Assembly: GCA_027886185.1 (NCBI GenBank)
Contig: WOAB01000595.1
Coordinates: 2,666,001 to 2,730,000 of the forward strand
Origin: Rheum nobile
Taxonomy: Eukaryota; Streptophyta; Magnoliopsida; Caryophyllales; Polygonaceae
Length of the DNA: 64,000 bases
Direction of reading: 5' to 3'
A program made the position numbers and the translations under genes. The notes beneath the pieces are model-generated. The model did no database searches. It was not told the DNA's origin and saw only the letters and a program-made list of their open reading frames with translations. Of the stretch, positions 45,557-57,633 are shown piece by piece. Position 1 is the first letter of the stretch, and every line of letters starts with the position of its first letter.

Positions 45557-46866
45557 ATGGATCCATTCGACAAGCAAAAGGGAGTCACCATCAACAAACG
45601 TACACCCACCCCACCAATCACTATGGAGACACTCCTAAAAGCTTTCTAAACAAGCAAGGAAGAGCTACAAGAACATGTGCGGCAACAGATCCAAGAAGTG
45701 AGGGCGGAGACCGCAACCTTCATGCAAAGTATGGAGGCCAACATTGAGAATTCCCTTAGTTGGATGAGGCCAAGTGGCCAGCGAGAAGAAGGCAGTTCCA
45801 TACACTCACAACGCCAAGATGGAGACCAACTTGGAGCCATGGCGAATGTCTTTTCTAGGATGGCCCTCAATGAGGAAGCTACCACATCCCAAGCTCCTCA
45901 TATTACCACCACTTGCCAAGAGCAAGGCTTTGGTGTGGATCACTTGTCTAATGTCAATTCATACCCCCCTATTTGAACTAACTATGCAGGAATTGGCACA
46001 AGAAATGCCCTGCCACGGCCCTTCTCTAGGACGGTTCCCTTTCCAAGGAGGAATGTGCCCACGAATCTCCCTCCTAGAGACCATCCTAGGGAGACAGTAG
46101 GCCAATTCCAAAGGGGTCTACGCCAGGACCCGCGAGGGTACTTTGAAGATGACTATGAGAGACCCCAAGGTTGGGAGCAATACCATGGTGTGAAGGTACA
46201 AGTTCTTACATTTTCAGGCTCTTCGGATGTTGAAGCATACTTGGATTGGGAGTCCAAGGTCGAGTCAGTTTTTGACTTCTATAACTATGGAGATGCTCAA
46301 CGTGTTACCCTTGCTACCATCAACTTCATACACTTTGCATACCAATAGTGGCAAGAAGAGAAGGAGGAACGTGTGTATGGGGGATATCCGGCCATTGAAA
46401 CTTGAGGTGAGTTCAAGGCTGCCATGAGAGTTCGTTTTGTGCCGGATGACTACATGGCCCGCATCCATGTCAAGCTTGAACGCATCAAGCAAGGTCCAAG
46501 GAGCCCGGATGAGTTTTATAAAGAACTTAGAACTCTTTTGTTTAGATCCGACATCAAATTTCCTGAGGAGTATGTAATTTCTAAATTTGTTGGTGGCTTG
46601 AATTCTGATTTGGCTAACATTGTAGAGAACCAACGGTTTGTTAGGGGCACACCAATTGAAGAAGTCCTCCATTATGTCAACCATGTGTATGGCAACTTGC
46701 AGAAGAAGAGGACTAGCTCAAGCTCACGTTCATGGCCCACATCAAACTCAAGTTTCACTAATGCTCAACCTAGGCATAAAGAGCCAAGAGCAGAGCCTTA
46801 CAAGAGCCAGCCAAAAAAAAGAGGTGCCACCGCCACTACCCAGGAAGGAACGGGAATCCTGCACTA
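45557..46866 (+). pseudogene. gag of element E
   Basis: ATG 45557 (MDPFDKQKGV) opens a frame with in-frame stops near 45648, at 45974-45976, at 46346-46348 and near 46405. The core gag domain is clear: VKVQVLTFSGSSDVEAYLDW, then RVRFVPDDYMARIHVKLERI and PDEFYKELRTLL. An A-run at 46813-46820 shifts the frame so that the zinc knuckle lies in another frame. Confidence 0.85.
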
Positions 46867-47522
46867 GGGATTTGAAATGCTTTAAGTGTCTAGGCCGTGG
46901 ACACTTTGCGAAGGACTGCCCAACCAAGAAACAAGTGTTGCTTAGCACTTATGGAGATTATGAGTCCGAAGATGTGCTCTTGGAAGAGGCCATGAAGTAA
47001 GAAGGACAAGAAGAGGAGGAGCTCCATCTAGAGGATGTTGTGGGAGATTGCTTTGTTGTCAAACGCACCCTAGTTGCCAATGAAGCCCCAAGCATCCCTA
47101 ATCAACGTGAGACCATCTTCCACATGAGGTGCTTTATCCAAGGTAAGGTTTCTAGTATGATTATAGATTGTGGCTCGTGTTGCAACATAATTGATCAAGA
47201 GGTAGTCACTCGCTTTAATCTCTTCACTACACCTCATCTTCAACCTTATACATTGTGTTGGATTAACTCTTCTACTCCTCTCAAAGTTAAAGAACATGCC
47301 AAAGTTAAATTTCTCATTGAAGGCTATGAGGATGAAGTCCTATGTGATGTGTTGCCCATGACTGTTTGCCACATCTTGCTTGGGAGGCCGTGTCAATTTG
47401 ATAGGGGTGTTATACACCATGGGGTAACAAATGAATACTCCTTTCATTTGAAGGGAAAGCGGATCACCCTCCATTCTGTAGCACCCCATGAGATAATGGT
47501 TGATCACATAAAGAGGGAGTAA
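46867..47522 (+). pseudogene. Zinc knuckle and protease of element E
   Basis: The knuckle CFKCLGRGHFAKDC is near 46880-46920. After a stop at 46998-47000 the same frame gives the protease: IIDCGSCCNII, where a DGG active site has become DCG, then HILLGRPCQFDRG. The active-site change suggests loss of activity. Confidence 0.8.
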
Positions 47523-47734
47523 AGGAGGCTTGCCAAGGAGAAGGAAGGCACAACCAAGGGTAAGAAGCTAGCCATAGGGAGCAAAGGGGGCGCCTCCAAC
47601 CACATGCTTCTAGCCAAGCCAATGGTTCACGTCATCCAGGGAAGTAAAGTTTTCTATTTTCTTATATTCAAATAAACCTTGTTTTCTTCCTAAGAGCTAG
47701 ATGATCTCCCTCCTCCTATTGCTAATCTTTTTCA

Positions 47735-48861
47735 GGGTTTTGAAGATTTGTTCCAAGAAGAGATCCCTAGTGGGCTGCCACCGATTAGAGGGATAGAACA
47801 TCAAATTGACTTCATTCCCGAGGCAACACTTCCAAATCGAGCTGCCTATAGAGCCAATCCAAAAGAGACAAATGAGCTCCAAATGCAAGTGCAAGAGTTT
47901 CTTGACAAAGGCAATGTGAGGGAGAGCCTTATCCCATGAGTCGTTCCAGTTATCTTGGTCCTAAAGAAGGATGGGACATGGATGATGTGTGTTGATTGTA
48001 GGGCCATCAACAACATTACCATTAAATACCGACATCCAATTCCCATGTTGGACGATATGCTAGATGAGCTGCATGGGGAAGCATTTTCTCCAAGATAGAC
48101 CTAAAAAGTGGCTACCACCAAAAAGGATGAAGGAGGGCAATGAGTCGAAAACCGCCTTCAAAACCAAGTATGGCTTGTATGAATGGATGGTCATGCCATT
48201 TGGGGTCACCAATGCTCCAAGCACATTCATGAGCTTAATGAATCATGTCCTACAACCATTTCTTGGTAAATTTGTGATGGTTTATTTTGATGACATCTTA
48301 GTATATAATCACAACCTGCATGAGCATGTCAATCATCTTAGACAAGTCTTAGAAGTGCTTAGAACTGAAAAGTTGTATTCTAACTTCAAAAAGTGTCATT
48401 TTTGCTCCGATCACGTGGTGTTTCTAGGCTTTGTTGTGTGCAGGGAAGGCTTAAAAGTTGATGAGGAAAAGGTGAAGGCAATCCAAGAGTGGCCAACTCC
48501 CACCACCATGACTCAAGTGCGTAGTTTTCTTGGGTTGGCTGGGTTTTACTGCAAGTTTGTGAGGGATTTTAGCACTTTGGCCACACCTTTCACCGAACTC
48601 ACCAAGAAGAGTGTGGTCATCAAATGGGAGGCTGCACAAGAAGAAGCATTTAAGGCTCTTAAGGAGAAGCTCACGCATGCACCACTCCTAGCCTTGCCAA
48701 ACTTTGACAAGACCTTCCAAATCGAGTATAATGTATCCGGCATTGGTCTTGGGGGTGTGCTTATGCAAGAAGGCAAGCCAATTGCTTACTTTAGTGAAAA
48801 GCTAGGAGGAGCTGAGCTGAATTATTCTACATACGACAAGGAGTTGTTGGCCCTAGTCTGA
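47735..48861 (+). pseudogene. Reverse transcriptase and RNase H start of element E
   Basis: RT begins with PPIRGIEHQIDFIP, has a stop at 47936-47938, and a frame disruption at 48080-48130 in the conserved FSKIDLKSGYHQ region. It then reads MPFGVTNAPSTF, the catalytic YFDDILVY (about 48284) and VRSFLGLAGFYCKFVRDFS. RNase H follows, but its first catalytic Asp is replaced: IEYNVSGIG where B has VECDASNVG. A TGA ends the frame at 48859-48861 inside ELLALV. Confidence 0.85.
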
Positions 48862-49691
48862 GTGCTCAAGGTATGGCAACACTACCTACTGCCAAGGGAA
48901 TTTATCATCCATTCGGACCATGAAGCATTGATGTTCTTGAAGGGGCAAAGCAAACTGAATAAAAGGCATGCCAAATGGGTTGAATTCATCGAGGCTTTTC
49001 CCTATGTCATCAAGCATAAGAAGGGGAAAGACAATGTGGTTGCCGATGCACTTTCAAGGCGGTATTCTCTTCTCTCCCTTTTGGATGCTAAATTGCTTGG
49101 ATTCTTCTTCATGAAAGAACTTTATGCTAGTGATGTAGATTTTTATGATATCTTTCATGCATGCATGTCTACGGGGAGTAAGGACCAATTCTATTTGCAT
49201 GAGGGGTTTCTATTCAAAGGTTCTAAGTTATGTGTCCCTAAGGGCTCGTCTAGGAGGTTGTTGGTTCAGGAAGCCCACGGTGGGGGACTCATGGGACACT
49301 TTGGGGTGCTTAAAACCTTGCATACCCTTAAGGAGCATTTTTATTGGCCACACATGCTTAGGTCAATTGATAAATTTTGTGCATCGTGTACTACTTGATT
49401 GCGTGCTAAATCTAAAGTCCATCCCCATGGCCTATACACTCCCTTACCCATTCCCCAAGCCCCTTGGGAGGACATCTCCATGGATCTTATCTTAGGTTTA
49501 CCTCGGTTTAAGAGAGGGAGGGATTCCATCTTTGTTGTGGTCGATAGATTCTAAAAAATGGCTCACTTCATTGCTTGTCACAAAACTGATGATGTTTCAC
49601 ATGTTGCTAACCTTTTTTTATCAAGTTGTGAGGCTACATGGTGTTCCTAGGTCCATAGTCTCGGACAGAGATGTGAAGTTCTTGAACTACT
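48862..49691 (+). pseudogene. RNase H end and integrase first half of element E
   Basis: Continues in frame with HSDHEALMFLKGQ, VVADALSRRY, the integrase zinc module (H...H, CASC) and, after a TGA at 49396-49398, ISMDLILGLP with the first core Asp. A TAA follows near 49552 and a frame change near 49615. It stops at 49691, where the solo LTR inserted. Confidence 0.82.
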
Positions 49692-52016
49692 TGTAATATC
49701 CCTCAATTTTTTAGTAAGGATAATTGGGTAATTTTTCCCAACCTTCGTTCAATAATTTTTTTCGCTTTCAGTGGAGTTTGGATTTTCAGTAATATCCATG
49801 ATCTCCGTAATAATTCTCTGAGTGGTATAAAATACATTCGATGCATTTTCGGGACTTAGAATATTTGTTTGGATACAAACATATAATTTCCGGGGTTTAA
49901 AACCCATACCAAATCTTATCCTCCACGTACAATCTTATCCCGCTAACCACTTGGGCTCTCCACTTGTGCTTGGTCGGCTCTCCTGTGAATGGGTTGTCGG
50001 AGCATGCCCCCTCCATGGGCTACCTCCTTGGCTTATAAATGAACCCGATCTGGAGGTTGGTAAGGAGGAGATCAAACCTCATCCTCTCTCTCGTGAGCTC
50101 CCTTGTTCGCGTCGCCCCTCCGCTCCTCTATTTCGAGCTTCTCCCACCGGTGAGCCTGGCATGGTGCTCCGTCGTTGAGCTGCGACTAGCCGATTGGTGG
50201 TGCTCCTCCTCCCGCCGAGCTCCATCCCCGGCGTCGTCGTCGAGCCAAGTTCCCCAAGCCGCCCCTGCGGTGCTCTGTTCGTGAAGAAGATCAGCAAATT
50301 TATGGATTGAAGATGGTGAACAGTGGTGGAGTGGGGCCCTCCCCCCTTGTTTAATTGTTGCTGGGGCGAGAGGCCCAAAACCCTTCCAGTCCAAATTTAA
50401 CCCGAAATTATTCGAGTGGTATAATTTCGACTCCCTTTTATCCGTATTTTTCTTTAGGAAAATTTAATAAATATTTTTATGATTTAATATCATAAAAATT
50501 TATTAAATATAATTCCTTGAGTTCGTCCAAACAAATTAATTGATATTAATTAATATGTCATATGCTAGATCGCGTGTGGACTCGTAATCTGTTGGAGCTA
50601 TCTGAAGCTTAGGCCATATCCTTGGAAAGGATATTTTCGGTAGTCGTCTCGTCTAGATTCATCGCCAAATCTACTCCAGGCAAGTGGCGGTTCGCTCTTG
50701 CTCATCATTCCATATTTCAATTAATTATCAATTGTTTAGTTGTTAATTAATTTGGGATGATTTACTGTTTTCGTTGGGAACATTTTTGATAACTGTTTGT
50801 GATTTTAAAAGATATTATACTAGGTTGTATATCTGCTAGAACAACGCTAGTATAGATATATGTTTTGATGTTGGCCATGATGGCTTTGATGTGATTTATT
50901 GATGTGTTGAACTGTTTAGTTAGCACGAGTATTCGTAGGAACTTTGGGCTCTATGTGAGGTCCAGTAGTTTCTTGATAATTATTGGTTGAGAGGGCAGTG
51001 GAGACCCTGACACCAACGTGATGTGGATACGAACGTGATGTGGATACGAATGTGATGTGGATTGAGGTTTGGACCCTGCGAGGTCCATTCCTTCGATATA
51101 TGTCCCTCATGGCGAAACATATATTTAAAAGCTTATAGCGTGATGTGTGTTTTGGAATTAAATGAGATAAGTGCCGTTGTCGCACATAATTGATATACCC
51201 TTTTGGGCGAGTAGTGCAGCTAGGCTATAGTACAGCTAGAAAATCTCATCTTAACTTTATCAGTTTAAAGTTCTCTTTCCAATCTGGATTCGCCTTGGGC
51301 GGTGAGGTTGGTCGTGAACCGAGTTGTTTTGAACGTTTGTGTGTAATTATTTATGTTCCCCAACATTTGTCATGTTTCCGATAAGGCTCATTTCGTTGGA
51401 GTCTTCTTTTGGGATTGATTGCTGTGAGACTCGGTCTCCAGAATCTTCTCTTGATCATGTCTTTTCATATATTCCAGTAGAAGTATGGTGGTTGACTATC
51501 GTTGTCGGTTTTAATTCGAGACGATGAGTCTAACCTAATACGACTACTTCGAACCACTCTGCTTTGTACCCTTGCATAGTCTTTTAATAAAGACTAACCA
51601 ACCGCAATTTTCCTCTGCATGGTTGGCTGGTGTCATCCGTTCGATTCGGCACATCAGATAAGTTGCCGATCCGAGAAGGCTAGAATGACTATGAAGGCAA
51701 ACGGTGTTTTTGACAAGTTTATCCAGGTTGAGATCCTTGGAGTTTGATCGTTTGATCAAGACTTTTGTGTTATTTATTTAAAAAGACTTCCGCTGTGTTA
51801 ATTATGTCTTGTAGTAAGACTACTATGTATTTTGGTTGTATTTGGATTTACGGATGTAATTACAAGACCTTGTTTTAAATAAATGTTATGATAATTGTAT
51901 CATAAATGTTGGTTTCATGATTTGTATAAACTGGTAAAGCCTTGGGTGACATCGGACAGAACTTCTGAGGTCACTGGCGGTAATACCTTTCAAGGGAATA
52001 TTTAGGGGGTGTTACA
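49692..52016. mobile_element. 2325-bp solo LTR (D family) inserted in integrase of E
   Basis: TGTAATATCCC...GGGTGTTACA with TSD CTACT at 49687-49691 and 52017-52021. Removing it and one TSD rejoins the integrase frame between the DVKFLNY and FWKTLWAKLG segments. A TTATAAAT near 50032 is a likely TATA box. It has no coding region, primer-binding site or polypurine tract. It shares termini and inner blocks with LTR D. Confidence 0.92.
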
Positions 52017-52905
52017 CTACTTTTGGAAGACTCTTTGGGCCAAGCTTGGGACGAAACTTCTCTTCTCCACCACTTGTTATCCTCAAACGGATGGATAAAC
52101 TGAGGTAGTAAACCGAACTCTTGGTGCATTGCTTAGATCTTTGTTGCATACTAACTTGCGCAGGTGGGAAGAATGCCTCTCCTTCATAGATTTTGCATAC
52201 AATAGATCGGTCCACTCGGCCACCAAACGTACCCCCTTTGAGGTGGTGTACGGCCGTAATCCTACCACTCCATTGGACCTCCTGCCCTATGCCACCAAGG
52301 AGCGAGAGAGCAAAGAAGGAGCTAACCATGCTGCAAGGATTCAGAGGTTGCATGAGGACACAAGGCTGCAATTTGAGAGAAGAACCTTACAGTACATGAA
52401 GCACGCCAACAAGGGCCGCAAGGAGGTGATCTTTGAGCTGACAGACCTTGTATGGGTGCATCTAAGGAAGAAGCGATTCCCCGCCATTTGCAATTCAAAG
52501 ATCAAACCTAGAGGAGATGGCCCATTTCAAGTGCTCGAGAGGATAAATGACAATTCCTACAAGTTGGAGTTGCCTCCTACCTATGGAGTCCATGATGTCT
52601 TCAACGTTGCGGATTTGGCTCCCTTCATGGTGGAAGACAAAGAAGGTTGTGAAGATCTTGATTCGAGGATGAATCCCTTTCAAGAGAGGGAGGATGATGT
52701 GACTATGTCCCATCATGGAAGCCTTGGCACCCCAGTCACCGCAGCGGCCGCCGCTCCGACGCCATCCTCGGTGCCTTGCAAGTCACCCAAGGCCACCACA
52801 CCATCCCAACGGCTTCTGTCAGACACTCCGACCTCGAAAGACTTCCTCAGTCATGAAGAAATTGAACCAGTCCAAGTGTGTCGCAGAAGCTTTGCCAAAG
52901 GTTGA
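52017..52905 (+). pseudogene. Integrase second half of element E, reading into the 3' LTR
   Basis: Encodes the rest of the integrase core (a TDG-x-TEVVN glutamate motif with TAA in place of the Gln codon), RWEECLSFIDFAYNRS, and the C-terminal RGDGPFQVLERINDNSYKL module. The frame then crosses the polypurine tract and continues about 210 bp into the LTR to 52905, as in B and F. Confidence 0.85.
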
Positions 52906-53843
52906 AGATGGCCGCACCTCTTTACTCATTCTTGGCACCCCCACGACTCCATCGGCCACTCCTTATGTTGGCCCGTACACACAAGGTCCACAACAATCCT
53001 CAAGCTCTAGGAAGGACCCTCACCCAGGGTTGTCCGGTGAAAGTCCCAAGGAACCTCACCAACGCCGCTCACCTTCCTCCATGCGTGGTGATGCTAGGGT
53101 TTCACCATTGGACTTGGACGATGAGTTGCTACCCGGGGCTATCACACATGCACGAGCCAAAGAACTTCAAGCCAAGCTCAAGAGGGGACTACTAAGCCTT
53201 GAAGTATCGAGCCATGGTCAATTTGACTCGATGACTTTGCTCATGACGCGCCGGTTCGCATAAACGACAAACCGCCAAGCGCGTCTCAAGCCTCCTCAAG
53301 CTATTCAAAGTTGCGTCTTCTAATTTTATTTTCCAGTTTATTATGTATTATTAAATACTTTTAAGACACCTTTTCATGTTGGATAAGCTTGGGAGGGGAA
53401 GAGTTTAGGAGTTACTTTTGTTGGCCATATGAAGGGTTGGCCGTGTAGCTCCTTGAGGCCTTTATAAGGATGTGTTCTCTTCCAATTGAATAAAACATCT
53501 CAAGCAAAGCTCCGTTTTCCCTTGAAAACTCCAGCAAGCATTAAGTTCGTCTGTAACATCAAACAATTCCTCGATCTTCTCCTTTGGGTGTGTTGCATCC
53601 CTTAGTTTTAGATCACCTTGCTCTTCCTTTGGTGGTGCATCTTATCCACTCATCAAAGTTCACTTATCCCCATTCCCAATCCAGCAAATCGACCTCCCTT
53701 CATCCAGTCCATCTTTTCCATCAATCACTTCGAAAAACCACTCAAAGGACTCCTTCGTAGCAAGCCCTTGGAACTCTCTTGCTTGGTTGCATCCCTTGGC
53801 GTTTTCCTTGCACGGAGGCTGAAGAGAATCGTCAATCCTATCA
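52695..53843 (+). repeat. 3' LTR of element E
   Basis: TGATGTGACT...CCTATCA, 1149 bp, preceded by the polypurine tract AAGAGAGGGAGGA (52682-52694). Confidence 0.88.
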
Positions 53844-53847
53844 TGGA

Positions 53848-54193
53848 TGATGTGACTATGTCCCATCATGGAAGCCTTGGCACCCTAGTCGCCGCAGCGG
53901 CCGCCACTCCTATGCCATCCTTGGCGCCTTGCAAGTCACCCAAGGCCACCACACCATCCCAACGACTTCCCACGGACACCCCGGCCTCCAAAGACTTCCT
54001 CAGTCATGAAGAATTGAACCAGTCCAAGTGTGCCGCAGAAGCTTTGCCAAAGGTTGAAGATGGCCGCACCTCTTTGGCCATTCCTGGCACCCCCACGGCT
54101 CCATCGGCCACTCCTCATGTTGGCCCGCACACCCAAGCTCCACAACACTCCTCAAGCTCTAGGAAGGACCCTCACCCAGGGTTGTCCGGTAAT
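53848..54193 (+). repeat. Third E-type LTR, first 346 bp
   Basis: Starts TGATGTGACT four bases after the 3' LTR of E and matches its first 346 bp, ending at TTGTCCGGT. Confidence 0.85.
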
Positions 54194-54418
54194 CTATGCG
54201 GCCCGATGCGTCATGAGCAAATTCAACGAGTCAAATTGACCATGGCTCGGCTCTTCAAGTCTTAGTAGTCCCCTCTTAATCTTGGCTTGATGTTCTTTGG
54301 CTCGAGCACGTGTGATAGCCCCGGGTGGTAGCTCATCGTCCAAGTCCAAGGGTGAAACCCTAGCAGCACCGTGTGTGGAGGAAGATGAGCAGCGTTGGTG
54401 AGGTTCCTTGGGACTTTG
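54194..54418 (-). repeat. Inverted LTR segment
   Basis: The reverse complement matches the part of the E LTR that should follow directly after 54193 (from GAAAGTCCC at 53039 to CGCATA near 53263). It therefore looks like an in-place inversion of about 225 bp. Its right edge joins element F pol. Confidence 0.85.
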
Positions 54419-54421
54419 CAC

Positions 54422-56328
54422 GAGCTCACGAAGAAAGGGACCACAGTCACTTAGCTTGATGCTCATGAGAAGGCCTTCTCGGCCTTAAACCATGCCTTGT
54501 GCCACACGTCATTGCTCCAGCTCCCCGACTTCACCAAGCATTTTGAGGTGAAGTGTGATGCCTCAGACATAGGCATTGGTGGTGTTTTGCACCAAGAGAG
54601 GAGGCCCGTTGTATTTTTCAGTGAGAAGCTCACTGCATCCACACTTAACTACCCCACCTATGACAATGAGTTGTATGCCCTAGTTCGTGTGCTAAAGAAT
54701 TGGCAACATTATCTTTGGCCACGTGAATTTGTCATCCACAGCTACCACGTCGCCTTGAGCTATTTGAAGAGCCAAGCCCACCTCAACCGACGCCATGCTC
54801 ATTGGGTGGAGTTCCTTGAGACATTTCCCTATGTCGTGGTCCACAAGAAAGGCAAAGAGAACGTCGTGGCCGACGCCCTCTCTCGCAGGTACGTTCTCTT
54901 GACTCATATGCAAACTAAGATTCTAGGCTTTGCTTTGATTAAGGAATTATATGCTATTGATCCTTTCTTTGACCCTATATTAGAGCATTGCCTTAGAGTA
55001 CGTGAGTTTGAGTCATATTTTCTCTCTGAGGGTTACTTGTACAAGGTTGGCCGCCTATGCATCCCTAGGTCCTCCATTAGGCTCCTTTTGATACAGGAAG
55101 CACACGAAAACCGTGGACATTTTGGGATTAGTAAGACCTTGGCCGCGCTTAGAGAACACTTCTTCTGGCCTCGTATGATCCACCAGGTGACACGCTACTG
55201 TAGGAGCTGTGTGACATGCCAAAGGGCCAAAGCCAAGTCTAGCCCACACGGCCTCTACACGCCCTTGCCCATTCTGAATGCCCCCTGGGAAGACCTTTCT
55301 ATGGATTTTATCACGGGTTTGCCCCTCTCTCATCGAGGTAAAGACTCTATTTTTGTGATTGTGGATAGGTTTTCTAAGATGGCACATTTTGTAGCTTGTA
55401 CGACAACCCATAGTGCTAGTGAGATCGCCGATTTGTTTTTTGAGCATGTGGTGCGTCTTCATGGAGTCCCACGGACCATTGTTAGTGATAGGGATTCTAA
55501 GTTTGTTGGTCATTTTTGGAGAACACTTTGGGGTAAGCTAGGCACTAAACTTCTCTTCTCCACTAGCTACCACCCCCAGACCGATGGCCAAACTGAGGTC
55601 ACGAATAGAACCCTAGGAGCCCTCCTTCGCACCATGCTAAAGGCCAACCCTAGGCGTTGGGAGGACTTACGATCTCTTGTCGAGTTTTGTTACAATAGAT
55701 GCAGGCACACGACGACCAAGCAAGTGCAAGAGCTCCATCGCAAGACACGCGAACAATTGGAGAGACGGGCCTCGCAATATGCCTCGCAAAAGAATTTTGG
55801 CCGCCGTCGCGTCATTTTCGCACCCGGAGACCTCGTCTGGGTGCATTTGCGAAAAGAGAGACTCCCCTCACGGCGCAAGCACAAATTGGCACCACGTGGA
55901 GATGGCCCCTTCCGCGTGATCAAGGCCATGCGTCCTTCAACGTAGCGGACTTGACACCATATGTTGAGCCTGAGTTTGATGATGGTGAAGCGGGGACGCT
56001 TCACAGCCAAGTGGGGGAGGGTGATGTGATCCCGCCTCCCATGACGGCCATAGAGGAGGAGCAAGCCATGAGCCTTCGCTCAGAGGGCCCAGTGACAAGG
56101 TCCAGGTCCAAGGCCATCGCCGACGCCGTGCACTCGCTAGTCACTCGCGTCATCGCTGGCCAAGGCAGCCTGGAGACCGAGCCCAGACACATCGTCCTCG
56201 CCACCATCGGCATCAGAGTATCGAGCCCATCGCAGCCGACACTGGGTGCACCCACTGCCGAGCCAGTCGACCCATCATCGCCGCCGCTCGCAGTGTCTGC
56301 GTCCATTGCCTCGCCGCCACCGGGTTAA
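54422..56328 (+). pseudogene. RNase H and integrase of element F
   Basis: A TAG near 54452 replaces a probable Trp codon; the frame is then open from 54497 to 55945. RNase H keeps VKCDASDIGIGG, but the Asp of HSDH is Tyr (HSYHVALSYL). Integrase has the zinc module (CRSCVTC) and all three core residues (SMDFITG, VSDRDSKF, TDGQTEVTN). A deletion near 55722 removes the FEVVYG...PLD region, and another near 55928 shifts frame, joining RVIKAM to ASFNVADL. The last frame crosses the polypurine tract and ends 307 bp inside the LTR (GPVTRSRSKAIA), as in B. Confidence 0.85.
56009..56021 (+). other. Polypurine tract of element F
   Basis: AAGTGGGGGAGGG directly before the LTR start TGATGTGATC; nearly the same as in element B. 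Confidence 0.82.
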
Positions 56329-57067
56329 TCATTTAGAGGTTTATTTGCCATGTGTTTTGGCATTGTTTTGAGACATTTCTATATTTAGTAGTTTGCTTGT
56401 TTTAGAAACTTTCTATTTATAGTCTTTTCTTTTTTTAGGGTGTGTGCCTATTGCATGCTTGCATGGGCTAGCCCACTAGGCTCGACTCGGCCCATCCGAG
56501 TCTCGCCTCTAGTATTTAAGTTAAACTTTGTTCTTGTTATTTCTTACGTTCAATTTTAATCAAGGCTTAAGTCGAGTGTTTATCCTCCTTCCTTTGATCG
56601 GACATCAACCTATCTATCTTCGCATCCCCTTCACCCGCGCCGACGCTACGGCAATCGCTTGAACCTTTCAAGCAAAGTCTTCCTTTGCATCTCCCTTCAC
56701 TCCGCGCCGACGCTACGACAAAGACTTGTCCTTTCAAGTCATCTATCCCCAAACCATCACACCATCACTCCCAAAACCATCCATTCAATCGCTTCCGCAA
56801 TCGCATCCCTATCGTATCCACAATCGAACCCACACCCATCGCTGTCACCGTCGCTAGCCACTCGTTTGTGACACTCATCCTTGCCATCGCTATCGCCGTT
56901 TCCATCGAGCCCAGACACGAACCCAGTCGATCGCTCGCCATCGCACTCGCATTCGCCATCGCCTTCACCATCGCCGCCGTCGCCATTGTCTTGTCACTCG
57001 TCTTGACATCCATCGTCGCCGCCGATACCACCCAGACACTCACCATCGGGTTCGCCATCGGCCATCA
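56022..57067 (+). repeat. 3' LTR of element F
   Basis: Related to the B LTR in the early coding part, the GGGCTAGCCCACTAGGCTCGACTC-like region and GACGCTACG-hairpin units (56657-56673, 56723-56740). TAGTATTTAAG near 56510 is TATA-like. The right end is uncertain because no second LTR is available. Confidence 0.7.
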
Positions 57068-57169
57068 CCGTGTCCGATAACCTCAAAAGTTATTGTTCAT
57101 CTTCGCCACCTCTTGTCAACCTTTCATGCAATATAACAAGGGTTTACACCCAAGGGTTCCACGACAGGC

Positions 57170-57633
57170 TTGACAAGGAAAGCTAGTGACTTCTCGCCCA
57201 AGACAAGATCCAAGGTGTCATCTTTGACAAGTGTGCTCGTCATCGGAGGCAAGAACACATCAGCCTCCAAGGGTGGAGCCCCAAGCGACGAAGCCCCAGG
57301 CAATGGAGCCCTAAGAGGAGGAGCCCTAGGCGGCGGAGCCCCAAGCGGAGGTTGGACGGGATGCTAACAACGGGTCTGACGCTCCCTTGGGGTCGCCATC
57401 GGGCGATTCCGCTTCGGGTGGGGCAGCCGAGTGCCCTCGTAGCAGGGTCATCATGCCCATTCAAGCCGAGAGGGTTCGGTCGGTCCGACTCGAGGGGGAT
57501 GACGACTTCAGGAAGTATGCTCGCGATTATGGCCATTGTTCCTCCCTTATCTACGCGGACCTTCAGGCAATCCGGGAGGAGTATGAATTTCCTCCCGGCG
57601 TCTCACTCGCATTGCCTTTGCCCAAGAGGAGTT
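57170..57633 (+). pseudogene. Tat-like gypsy ORF fragment interrupted by element G
   Basis: The plus frame from about 57387 encodes VRLEGDDDFRKYARDYG...EEYEFPPGVSLALPLP and is cut at 57633 by the LTR of G. This resembles the N-terminal part of plant 'putative gypsy-type transposon' proteins (Transposase_28-like). Upstream in the same area is a five-unit 15-bp repeat. The remainder of the ORF is not in the window. Family assignment is tentative. Confidence 0.4.
57275..57349 (+). repeat. 15-bp tandem repeat, five units
   Basis: GGAGCCCCAAGCGAC and four diverged copies in register; encodes Gly/Ala/Pro-rich pentapeptides. Confidence 0.85.

Larger units (their letters stand above)
43435..53843 (+). 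mobile_element. Ty3/gypsy LTR retrotransposon E, degraded, with nested solo LTR
   Basis: LTRs at 43435-44598 and 52695-53843, a primer-binding site at 44601, a polypurine tract at 52682-52694 and gag-PR-RT-RNaseH-integrase order. LTRs look about 90% alike by eye, so E is older than B. Many stops and frameshifts occur. The D-family solo LTR 49692-52016 splits integrase. The left flank is CCAAC, but the same 5 bp does not follow the right LTR, which joins another E-type LTR instead, so the right flank is rearranged. Confidence 0.9.
54422..57067 (+). mobile_element. Ty3/gypsy element F, 5'-truncated, same family group as B
   Basis: Starts abruptly in the RT-RNase H connection (ELTKKG), so the 5' LTR, gag, PR and RT are lost. 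It retains RNase H, integrase, a polypurine tract identical in type to B (PPT-encoded tail GTLHSQVGEGD) and one 3' LTR. The left edge is fused to the inverted E-type LTR. The right end at CATCA (57067) is inferred by analogy with B. Confidence 0.82.

Noticed and set aside
53844..53847. TSD of element E after its 3' LTR
   Set aside because: The left flank CCAAC is not repeated there; the next bases lead straight into another LTR.
56567..57080. ORFs rich in Ile/Ala/Ser in the LTR of F
   Set aside because: They come from CATCG/CGCCATCG-like low-complexity sequence in the LTR and have no domain.
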